A stretch of DNA of 6,651 bases from Clostridia bacterium (GTDB lineage: Bacteria; Bacillota_A; Clostridia; Oscillospirales; CAG-272), in assembly GCA_017529175.1 (NCBI GenBank), contig JAFXNX010000375.1:1-6651 (forward strand). The letters run 5' to 3'. The notes beneath the pieces were generated by a model, which ran no database searches, was not told where the DNA came from, and was given only the letters and a program-made list of their open reading frames with translations. How positions within the stretch are numbered: position 1 is the stretch's first letter; every line of letters begins with the position of its first letter. This document shows positions 1-5,135 of the stretch, piece by piece. Both the position numbers and the translations under genes were made by a program.

Positions 1-3000
1 GTATCTCACATCTGGTATTTCCGCGCCGTTCCTTCAAGGATCGGAACTCTTCTCGATATCTCCCCGAAGCACCTCGAGAGCGTTCTCTACTTCTCGAGCT
101 ATATCGTGACCGATCCCGGTACGACGCCGCTTCTCAAGGGACAGCTCCTCAGCGACGCGGAGTTCAGATCGTACAGAGAGCGTTACGACCAGGACTTCAA
201 AGCCGACATGGGCGCGGAAGCTATTAAAGTACTTCTTCAGGACATCGATATCGAGGCTCTCTCCAAGGAGCTGAAGGAAGAACTCGAGGCGTCCTCAGGC
301 CAGAAAAAGCTCAAGATCATAAAGAGACTTGAAGTCGTCGAAGCATTCCGCAAGTCCGGAAACCGCCCCGAATGGATGATCCTCGACGTTATCCCGGTCA
401 TTCCGCCGGAGATCCGTCCGATGGTACAGCTCGACGGCGGCAGATTCGCCTGCTCCGACCTCAACGACCTTTACCGCCGCGTTATCAACAGAAACAACAG
501 ACTTAAAAAGCTCATGGAGCTTCGCGCGCCCGAAATAATTATAAGGAATGAAAAGCGTATGCTGCAGGAAGCGGTAGACGCCCTTATCGACAACGGCAGA
601 CGCGGCAAAGCTGTCACGGGACCGAACAACCGTCCGCTCAAATCTCTTTCCGAGATGCTCCGCGGTAAGCAGGGACGTTTCCGTCAGAACCTTCTCGGAA
701 AACGTGTTGACTATTCCGGACGTTCTGTTATCGTCGTGGGACCGGAGCTGAAGATCTATCAGTGCGGTCTTCCGAAAGAAATGGCGCTCGAGCTCTTCAA
801 GCCGTTCGTTATGAAGCGTCTTGTCGAGACTCAGAAAGCTATAAATATCAAAAATGCAAAGCAGAAGGTCGAGAGAGTCGATCCCGAGGTATGGGACGCG
901 CTTGAAAACGTTATCAAAGAGCATCCCGTTCTTCTGAACCGCGCTCCTACCCTTCACCGTCTGTCCATCCAGGCGTTCGAGCCGATCCTCGTCGAAGGAC
1001 GCGCGATCAAGCTCCATCCGCTGGTATGTAAGGCGTTCAACGCCGACTTCGACGGCGACCAGATGCCTATCCACGTTCCGCTCTCCGCTGAAGCGCAGGC
1101 AGAGGCGAGATTCCTCATGCTCTCCGCGAACAACCTGCTCAAGCCTGTCGACGGACGCGCTATCGCCGTTCCTTCGCAGGACATGGTCCTCGGTTCGTTC
1201 TATCTGACGCTCGACCGCGCGGGTGAACCCGGAGAGGGCAAGATATTCCGCGACTTCAACGAAGCGATGATGGCATACGAGAACAAGGTCATCGGTCTGC
1301 ACGCTCCGATCAAGGTCAGAGTCGAGAAGGAAGTCGACGGTGAGCTCAAGTCGAAGATGATCGACGCTACGATGGGTCTGCTTATATTCAACAGACACAT
1401 TCCTCAGGACCTCGGATACGTTGACCGTACCGATCCCGAGCACATGTTCGATCTCGAGATCACGAAGGTCACGACCTCGAAGGATCTCGGAAATATCATC
1501 GACCGCTGTATCAAGAAACACGGATTTGAAGTCACGGCAAAGATGCTCGACGAGATCAAGTCCATGGGTTACACGTATTCGACGAGAGCCGCTATCTCCA
1601 TTTCCGTCGCCGACATGACTATCCCGCCCAAGAAGTACGAACTCATCAAAGAGGCGGAAAAGCGCGTCGACACGATAATGAAGCATTATCAGCGCGGCGA
1701 ACTGACGAACGACGAGCGTTACCGCAGCGTCATTTCCACATGGGAACAGACGACAAGCGACGTTGTCGCGGCTCTTCAGGAAAACTTCAACAGATACAAT
1801 CCCATCAAGATGATGTCAGACTCCGGCGCGAGAGGTAACATCACTCAGATGAGACAGCTCGCCGGCATGAGAGGTCTTATGTTCGCGACCGGCGGCCGCG
1901 TCATGGAGATCCCGATCAAGTCGAACTTCCGTGAAGGTCTTAATATACTCGAATACTTCGTCGCGGCGCGCGGCGCGCGTAAATCCCTTTCCGACACGGC
2001 TCTTAAGACTGCCGACTCCGGATACCTCACGAGACGTCTTGTCGACGTATCTCAGGACGTCATCATAAGAGAAGAGGACTGCGGTTCCGACAAGGGTATG
2101 ATCGTATCCGACGTCAAAGACGGAAACGAAGTCATCGAGCCGCTCAAGGACAGGATCCTCGGCAGATACACGATCGGCGAGATCGTCGATCCCGCGACCG
2201 GCGAAGTTCTTATCGGCAACAACGAAATGATAAGCGAAGATATCGCAAGCAAGATAGTCAAGTGCGGTATCAAGGAAGTCAACATCAGAACAGTCCTCCA
2301 GTGCAAAGCGGAGCACGGCGTATGCGCTCACTGCTACGGCGCGGACCTTGCGCGCAGCGCCGCGGAGGTAACGATAGGCGAATCCGTCGGTATTATCGCG
2401 GCTCAGTCCATCGGTGAGCCGGGTACACAGCTTACGATGAGAACGTTCCACACCGGCGGCGTTGCCGGAGCCGACATCACACAGGGTCTTCCGAGAGTCG
2501 AAGAGCTCTTCGAGGCAAGACGTCCGAAGAAGGCGTCGATCGTCGCGGAAGCTCCCGGCACGGTAACGATCCAGGAGATCGGCAAGAAACAGAGAAACAT
2601 CCTTCTCACGACTGCAGCCGGAGACGAGATCGTATATCAGGTGCCCTACGGCACGAGGATCACGGTCGAGGACGGCACGGCAGTCGGCGCGGGCGACGAG
2701 CTGACAGAGGGTTACAAGAATCCCGCCGACATTCTCCGTATCAACGGCATTGACGCGGTATACGACTACATCACACGCGAAGTACAGCGCGTTTACCGTT
2801 CGCAGTCCATCAACATCAACGACAAGCACATCGAAGTCATCACACGTCAGATGACACGCCGTGTAAGAGTTGCCGACGCGGGAGACACTTCTCTTCTCGG
2901 AGGCACCGTCGTTGACAAGACGGAGTTCAACGCTGAAAACGCAGAGATCGAACGCCGTATAGCTGCAGGCGAGGTAACGCTTCGTCCTGCGACCAGCGAG

Positions 3001-3423
3001 CCTGTGCTTCTCGGTATCACGAAGGCGTCGCTGCAGACGGAGTCCTTCCTTTCCGCAGCGTCCTTCCAGGAGACGACGAAAGTCCTCACGGAAGCCGCTA
3101 TCAAAGGAAAAGTCGACCATCTTATGGGACTCAAGGAGAACGTCATCATCGGTAAGCTCATTCCCGCCGGAACCGGTATGGAATGCTACCGTAACGTTGA
3201 AGTCGAGAAGATGTACGACGACGAGACGGACGAGCTCGAAAAATATATCAACACCGTAAAAGCGGCGAAGGACGCTTCCCTCTTCAGCGAAGACGGCGAC
3301 GAGGACATCGGCGAAGAAGACGTCGATTCCGATATCGGCGAAGACTCCGACGACGAGGGCTTCGACGACTTTGGAGACGAAGAAGATTTCGAAGATTTCG
3401 ACGAAGGAAACGATGAAGAATAA
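1..3423 (+). CDS. rpoC: DNA-directed RNA polymerase subunit beta' (5'-truncated by window edge)
   Basis: Largest catalytic subunit of RNA polymerase. The frame is open from base 1 and already reads RpoC ([11 protein letters not shown]), so the gene enters from the left; the GTG at 106 is an internal Val codon. Roughly the first 110 residues, with the N-terminal zinc-binding domain, are missing; 1140 residues remain. Visible parts by window codon: [13 protein letters not shown] near 231-242, [11 protein letters not shown] at 311-321, the Mg-binding NADFDGDQM at 347-355 (Asp349, Asp351, Asp353), the second zinc site Cys694, Cys768, Cys775 and Cys778 with the same spacing as in E. coli, and the trigger-loop region [15 protein letters not shown] onward at 794-822. 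No large trigger-loop insertion is seen. Oddities are PI in place of the usual AV after DGDQM, and a 44-residue C-terminal tail that is almost all Asp/Glu. Codon use is C-rich at third positions, unlike the next two genes. Confidence 0.98.
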   Translation, partial: VSHIWYFRAVPSRIGTLLDISPKHLESVLYFSSYIVTDPGTTPLLKGQLLSDAEFRSYRERYDQDFKADMGAEAIKVLLQDIDIEALSKELKEELEASSGQKKLKIIKRLEVVEAFRKSGNRPEWMILDVIPVIPPEIRPMVQLDGGRFACSDLNDLYRRVINRNNRLKKLMELRAPEIIIRNEKRMLQEAVDALIDNGRRGKAVTGPNNRPLKSLSEMLRGKQGRFRQNLLGKRVDYSGRSVIVVGPELKIYQCGLPKEMALELFKPFVMKRLVETQKAINIKNAKQKVERVDPEVWDALENVIKEHPVLLNRAPTLHRLSIQAFEPILVEGRAIKLHPLVCKAFNADFDGDQMPIHVPLSAEAQAEARFLMLSANNLLKPVDGRAIAVPSQDMVLGSFYLTLDRAGEPGEGKIFRDFNEAMMAYENKVIGLHAPIKVRVEKEVDGELKSKMIDATMGLLIFNRHIPQDLGYVDRTDPEHMFDLEITKVTTSKDLGNIIDRCIKKHGFEVTAKMLDEIKSMGYTYSTRAAISISVADMTIPPKKYELIKEAEKRVDTIMKHYQRGELTNDERYRSVISTWEQTTSDVVAALQENFNRYNPIKMMSDSGARGNITQMRQLAGMRGLMFATGGRVMEIPIKSNFREGLNILEYFVAARGARKSLSDTALKTADSGYLTRRLVDVSQDVIIREEDCGSDKGMIVSDVKDGNEVIEPLKDRILGRYTIGEIVDPATGEVLIGNNEMISEDIASKIVKCGIKEVNIRTVLQCKAEHGVCAHCYGADLARSAAEVTIGESVGIIAAQSIGEPGTQLTMRTFHTGGVAGADITQGLPRVEELFEARRPKKASIVAEAPGTVTIQEIGKKQRNILLTTAAGDEIVYQVPYGTRITVEDGTAVGAGDELTEGYKNPADILRINGIDAVYDYITREVQRVYRSQSININDKHIEVITRQMTRRVRVADAGDTSLLGGTVVDKTEFNAENAEIERRIAAGEVTLRPATSEPVLLGITKASLQTESFLSAASFQETTKVLTEAAIKGKVDHLMGLKENVIIGKLIPAGTGMECYRNVEVEKMYDDETDELEKYINTVKAAKDASLFSEDGDEDIGEEDVDSDIGEDSDDEGFDDFGDEEDFEDFDEGNDEE

Positions 3424-3428
3424 TTGAG

Positions 3429-3486
3429 ACGAGGGGAGAACTCTTTGCAAAGAGTTCTCCCCTCAGACCCCTTTCAGAAACCTGTA
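3429..3486. repeat. Palindromic extragenic repeat, copy 1
   Basis: A perfect 34-nt palindrome fills 3431-3464 (17-nt arm GAGGGGAGAACTCTTTG followed directly by its reverse complement). A conserved tail GACCCCTTTCAGAAACCTGT follows. The whole unit recurs in the same orientation at 4698-4754. Relative to that copy, one arm position is G instead of A and the opposite arm carries C instead of T, so pairing is kept; there is also one extra A after the palindrome. It starts 5 nt after the rpoC stop codon. There is no T-run, so it is not a classical intrinsic terminator, although it could still stop or stabilise the rpoC transcript. It looks like a REP-type dispersed element. Confidence 0.9.
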
Positions 3487-3487
3487 G

Positions 3488-3501
3488 TAAACATTTGTTC
3501 G
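3488..3501 (-). promoter_or_regulatory. Candidate LexA/DinR operator A
   Basis: Read on the minus strand the site is CGAACAAATGTTTA, matching 13 of 14 positions of the Bacillus DinR/LexA consensus CGAACRNRYGTTYC and fitting the core GAAC-N4-GTTT. It lies 6 nt upstream of the candidate -35 box of the toxin gene. A second similar site lies at 3615-3628. The match is seen directly; binding by LexA is inferred. Confidence 0.5.
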
Positions 3502-3507
3502 GAATTA

Positions 3508-3536
3508 TTGACAAATCGTATATTTGTAATATATAT
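3508..3536 (+). promoter_or_regulatory. Candidate sigma-A promoter of the toxin-immunity pair
   Basis: A perfect -35 TTGACA at 3508-3513 is followed by TATATA at 3530-3535 (16-nt spacer), with TATATC at 3532-3537 as an 18-nt alternative. Transcription would start near 3542, giving a leader of about 108 nt before the toxin ATG. An inverted repeat ACAAAT-5 nt-ATTTGT (3511-3527) overlaps the -35 and spacer and could be a repressor site. The -10 box is only moderately good. Confidence 0.5.
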
Positions 3537-3570
3537 CTAAAGAAATTTGAAACAAGAATGCTTTCCGTCA

Positions 3571-3603
3571 GTGCCGTTATTCTACGATAGCAGCACATTT
3601 TTT
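3571..3603 (+). terminator. Intrinsic-terminator-like hairpin in the rpoC-toxin spacer
   Basis: GTGCCGTTAT (3571-3580) pairs with ATAGCAGCAC (3587-3596) around a 6-nt loop, with one C/A mismatch and one G-T wobble. It is followed by A and six T residues (3598-3603). It can end the rpoBC transcript. Because it also lies downstream of the candidate toxin promoter and upstream of the toxin start, it could act as an attenuator of the toxin mRNA. Confidence 0.6.
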
Positions 3604-3614
3604 ACGCGTTCAGA

Positions 3615-3628
3615 CGAACATTTGTTTG
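3615..3628 (+). promoter_or_regulatory. Candidate LexA/DinR operator B
   Basis: CGAACATTTGTTTG matches 12 of 14 positions of the Bacillus DinR/LexA consensus and contains GAAC-N4-GTTT. It lies 9 nt upstream of the GGAGG ribosome binding site of the toxin gene and 127 nt from site A. The surrounding 20 nt also resemble site A (AACATTTGTT followed by a TTATTG), so one may be a duplicate of the other. LexA binding is inferred. Confidence 0.45.
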
Positions 3629-3649
3629 CATTATTGCGGAGGTGATATT

Positions 3650-4282
3650 ATGGGATTCTTATTACAATTAGAAACAGCTTTTGAAATAACAATTAAAAAA
3701 GCTTTCTTGTTGATTTACAAGCAAATATATGATAAGATAACAGGAGGTTATAATTTGGATCAATACGGGGACAGATACATCAGAGGTAACAGTACAACTT
3801 GGAAGAATTGGATGTGTATGTTTAAACCGACTACTTGTATACCATGTAAGAAAAAACACGGAACAATTTACCCTTTTGATGCGATTATCGAGTCATTACA
3901 TTTTCACTGTTATTGTGAACTCGTTCCTATGAGACGTATTCAAGCAGGAAAGGCGACAAAAGCAAAAGAAGCGGGTGTTGACTTGTATTTAAAGTACACA
4001 GGAAAACTGCCGGTTGAGTATATTACTAAAGACTATGCCAGAACACACGGGTGGAAATCTATAAAAGGGAATTTGTCTGATGTTTTACCCGGCAAAGTCA
4101 TTGGCGGTGATATATTTTACAATGATGCCGGAAAACTTCCTACTGCAGAGGGAAGAACATGGTATGAAGCCGATTTTGACTACTCTTCAGGCTATAGAAA
4201 CGATTCCCAGATCCTTTATTCATCAGATGGACTGCTATTCGTTTCTTATGATCATTACAAAACTTTTTATGAAGTCTATTGA
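3650..4282 (+). CDS. Barnase-family ribonuclease toxin with phage MuF-like Cys/His segment
   Basis: Predicted guanyl-specific RNase of the barnase (N1/T1) group, 210 residues. ATG 3650 is chosen because GGAGG (3638-3642) sits 7 nt upstream; an in-frame TTG at 3626 lacks such a site. Residues 101-210 align without gaps to Bacillus barnase (GNLSDVLPGKVIGGDIF, ILYSSD, DHYKTF). Barnase Lys27, Glu73, Arg83 and His102 are present as Lys127, Glu173, Arg183 and His202, but Arg87 is Gln187 and Arg59 is Asp159. Residues 63-89 carry C-x2-C...H-x-H-C-x-C-E-L-V-P, resembling the C-terminal motif of Mu gpF/SPP1 gp7 minor head proteins. Residues 1-35 form a hydrophobic/basic segment that is not a clear signal peptide, so the delivery route is unknown. 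The barstar-like inhibitor gene follows after 12 nt. Codon use is AT-rich compared with rpoC, suggesting acquisition. The fold assignment is firm; activity is uncertain because of Gln187. Confidence 0.93.
   Translation: MGFLLQLETAFEITIKKAFLLIYKQIYDKITGGYNLDQYGDRYIRGNSTTWKNWMCMFKPTTCIPCKKKHGTIYPFDAIIESLHFHCYCELVPMRRIQAGKATKAKEAGVDLYLKYTGKLPVEYITKDYARTHGWKSIKGNLSDVLPGKVIGGDIFYNDAGKLPTAEGRTWYEADFDYSSGYRNDSQILYSSDGLLFVSYDHYKTFYEVY
3742..3757 (+). promoter_or_regulatory. Possible internal ribosome binding site and TTG start in the toxin gene
   Basis: AGGAGG at 3742-3747 is followed after 7 nt by an in-frame TTG (3755-3757), codon 36 of the toxin. Initiation here would give a 175-residue form starting at DQYGDRY that lacks the N-terminal hydrophobic segment. 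The motif may also be fortuitous, as it encodes the Gly-Gly of TGGYN. Confidence 0.3.
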
Positions 4283-4294
4283 CAGGAGGCTTTT

Positions 4295-4618
4295 ATGGAA
4301 CATGATAAAATAGTTTATACGGCGGACTTTAAAGACGTGCACCGATACGAGGAGATCCATAAAGCTTTGAAAGACGGATTGGATTTCCCGAATTATTACG
4401 GTGAAAACCTTGACGCATTATGGGATTGCTTGACAGATTTTATTGACAACGATGATGTGATAATACTCAAAAACTATCAGTTTGTTGAAATGGCAAATAA
4501 AGAATATGCCGAGGATATTCTGCGCATTTTTAAAAGAGCAAAGCATTACGCAAACGATGCGTTTGTTGGCGCGCGGATCATTGTTGAACGCGACGGAATC
4601 GAGACTGAAATAGAATAA
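4295..4618 (+). CDS. Barstar-family ribonuclease inhibitor (immunity protein)
   Basis: Predicted cytoplasmic inhibitor of the nuclease encoded just upstream, 107 residues against about 90 for Bacillus barstar. The signature YYGENLDALWDCLT (residues 34-47) is identical to barstar, and the alignment has no gaps through the helix IFKRAK, with an offset of +5. Interface residues Tyr29, Asp35, Trp38, Asp39 and Thr42 are kept as Tyr34, Asp40, Trp43, Asp44 and Thr47; Trp44 is Phe49. Barstar Glu76 is replaced by Arg81 and Glu80 by Tyr85. The Arg faces the position where the toxin carries Asp instead of barnase Arg59, so the pair looks charge-swapped. ATG 4295 has a perfect AGGAGG (4284-4289) 5 nt upstream. 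The 12-nt gap after the toxin stop suggests co-transcription and coupled translation, so inhibitor is made with the toxin. The C-terminal extension (VERDGIETEIE) is charged. Confidence 0.95.
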   Translation: MEHDKIVYTADFKDVHRYEEIHKALKDGLDFPNYYGENLDALWDCLTDFIDNDDVIILKNYQFVEMANKEYAEDILRIFKRAKHYANDAFVGARIIVERDGIETEIE

Positions 4619-4664
4619 TTGATGCGTAACACATATTCTCTTGCTTTATTAACACTCTGACCAC

Positions 4665-4694
4665 AGCTAAATTATCTTTGCGTGATAGCTAAAT
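4665..4694 (-). repeat. Two inverted AATTTAGCT-type linkers upstream of palindrome copy 2
   Basis: AGCTAAATT (4665-4673) and AGCTAAAT (4687-4694) are reverse complements of the linker of the hairpin array at 4799-4914. The 13 nt between them, ATCTTTGCGTGAT, has only a 3-bp ATC/GAT stem, so the intervening hairpin looks decayed. Spacing (22 nt) matches the array period. The repeat family is therefore present in opposite orientation on either side of palindrome copy 2. Confidence 0.55.
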
Positions 4695-4697
4695 CAA

Positions 4698-4754
4698 ACG
4701 AGGGGAAAACTCTTTGCAAAGAGTTTTCCCCTCGACCCCTTTCAGAAACCTGTA
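4698..4754. repeat. Palindromic extragenic repeat, copy 2
   Basis: Same unit and orientation as 3429-3486: a perfect 34-nt palindrome at 4700-4733 (arm GAGGGGAAAACTCTTTG) followed by the tail GACCCCTTTCAGAAACCTGT. The G-C pair of copy 1 at arm position 8 is an A-T pair here, a compensating change. The two copies bracket the toxin-immunity cassette as direct repeats, with 1211 nt between them. Confidence 0.9.
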
Positions 4755-4758
4755 TTTG

Positions 4759-4789
4759 ATCCGCGGAATACTCCGCGGATGTGCTTTTT
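4759..4789 (+). terminator. Probable intrinsic terminator of the toxin-immunity operon
   Basis: ATCCGCGGA (4759-4767) pairs perfectly with TCCGCGGAT (4772-4780) around the loop ATAC. A run of five T follows at 4785-4789 after a 4-nt gap (GTGC), which is longer than ideal. It lies about 140 nt after the inhibitor stop codon and is the first T-tailed hairpin there. It could instead be a first, diverged member of the hairpin array that follows. Confidence 0.6.
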
Positions 4790-4798
4790 AATGAATAA

Positions 4799-4914
4799 AG
4801 CTGTCCCGAAGGGACAATTCAGCTATGCGAAGCATAATTTAGCTGCGTAATACGCAATTTAGCTCGCGCGCTTACGCGTGCGAATTTAGTTGCTGCGAGG
4901 CTCTGCCTCGCAGC
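4799..4914. repeat. Tandem array of five unlike hairpins with constant AATTTAGCT linkers
   Basis: AGCT occurs at 4799, 4821, 4841 and 4861, and AGTT at 4888; from the second unit on it sits in AATTCAGCT or AATTTAGCT/AATTTAGTT. Each linker is followed by a different self-complementary insert: GTCCC-GAA-GGGAC (4803-4815), TATGC-GAA-GCATA (4824-4836), TGCGT-AAT-ACGCA (4844-4856), an 8-bp stem with one G-T pair (4864-4883) and GCTGCGAGGC-TCT-GCCTCGCAGC (4892-4914). Linker sequence is conserved while stem sequence is not, but pairing is always kept. There is no coding frame. The function is unknown. It is neither a CRISPR (spacers are palindromic and only 11-20 nt) nor a tRNA or rRNA structure. 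Confidence 0.85.
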
Positions 4915-4996
4915 TTGTATATATTATCAAAAAAACGCAAATAATATTGTAAGGCCGTCCACTTCTTGTGCAAAACGGAAAATGTTGACGATTTGC

Positions 4997-5025
4997 TTGA
5001 CATTTATAATATAAAGTGTTATAAT
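4997..5025 (+). promoter_or_regulatory. Consensus sigma-A promoter of rpsL-rpsG-fusA
   Basis: TTGACA (4997-5002) and TATAAT (5020-5025) are both perfect and separated by exactly 17 nt. Transcription should start near 5032, giving a leader of about 104 nt. AT-rich DNA lies upstream. A promoter this strong fits ribosomal protein genes and makes the str genes independent of rpoBC read-through across the inserted cassette. A nearby TTGACG (4985) is only 14 nt from its TATAAT (5005) and was not chosen. Confidence 0.92.
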
Positions 5026-5031
5026 GTCTCT

Positions 5032-5135
5032 GTTGCGGAAGGGATAACTATGCCCTTTTCACGTCAATTCGATACCGACCCAGTCTCTCGGGTTTGTATA
5101 ATAAACATTTATTACTGAAGAAAAGGAGGAAGAAA
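5032..5135 (+). promoter_or_regulatory. rpsL mRNA leader with short hairpins
   Basis: Three small structures can be drawn: AAGGG (5039-5043) with CCCTT (5053-5057) followed by TT, a weak attenuator-like hairpin; ACCC (5078-5081) with GGGT (5090-5093); and AATAAA-CA-TTTATT (5100-5113). The rpsL ribosome binding site AGGAGG (5124-5129) follows and is unpaired in these drawings. The leader is long enough for feedback control by a ribosomal protein, but no known motif is recognised. Confidence 0.35.
5100..5117 (+). repeat. Left arm of an 18-nt inverted repeat flanking rpsL
   Basis: AATAAACATTTATTACTG is the exact reverse complement of 5620-5637. This arm lies in the rpsL leader just before the ribosome binding site. 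The inner 14 nt are also nearly self-complementary. Confidence 0.75.

Larger units (their letters stand above)
4619..4996. other. Gene-free interval between the inhibitor gene and the rpsL promoter
   Basis: No credible gene is seen here. The interval holds, in order, an unassigned stretch (4619-4664), the inverted linkers, palindrome copy 2, the T-tailed hairpin and the five-hairpin array. It ends with an AT-rich stretch (about 4915-4960, with a run of seven A) that could serve as an upstream element for the rpsL promoter, and an unassigned stretch to 4996. Confidence 0.7.

Noticed and set aside
1816..3450. Long minus-strand open frame (544 codons) opposite rpoC
   Set aside because: It is antisense to an intact rpoC, its composition follows from rpoC codon bias, it has no recognisable domain, and it has no ribosome binding site. 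The minus-strand frame at 295-1686 was rejected for the same reasons.
3431..3464. Palindrome copy 1 as a classical intrinsic terminator
   Set aside because: No T-run follows on either strand; the T-tailed hairpin at 3571-3603 is a better candidate.
3626..3649. TTG at 3626 as the toxin start, adding eight residues
   Set aside because: It would place the strong GGAGG site inside the coding region and overlaps candidate operator B; ATG 3650 has correct spacing.
4080..4313. Plus-strand 77-codon frame overlapping the toxin end and inhibitor start
   Set aside because: It lies in another frame over two genes with clear homology, has no suitable ribosome binding site and shows no recognisable protein.
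4799..4914. CRISPR array
   Set aside because: Linkers are only about 9 nt and the inserts are short palindromes, unlike CRISPR repeats (usually 23-47 nt) and spacers; no cas genes are seen.
4985..5010. Second rpsL promoter TTGACG / TATAAT
   Set aside because: The spacer is 14 nt, too short for sigma-A, and a perfect 17-nt-spaced promoter overlaps it.
5100..5113. LexA-like site in the rpsL leader (AAACATTT resemblance to the toxin sites)
   Set aside because: It lacks both the GAAC and GTTC/GTTT halves, so it does not fit the DinR/LexA consensus.
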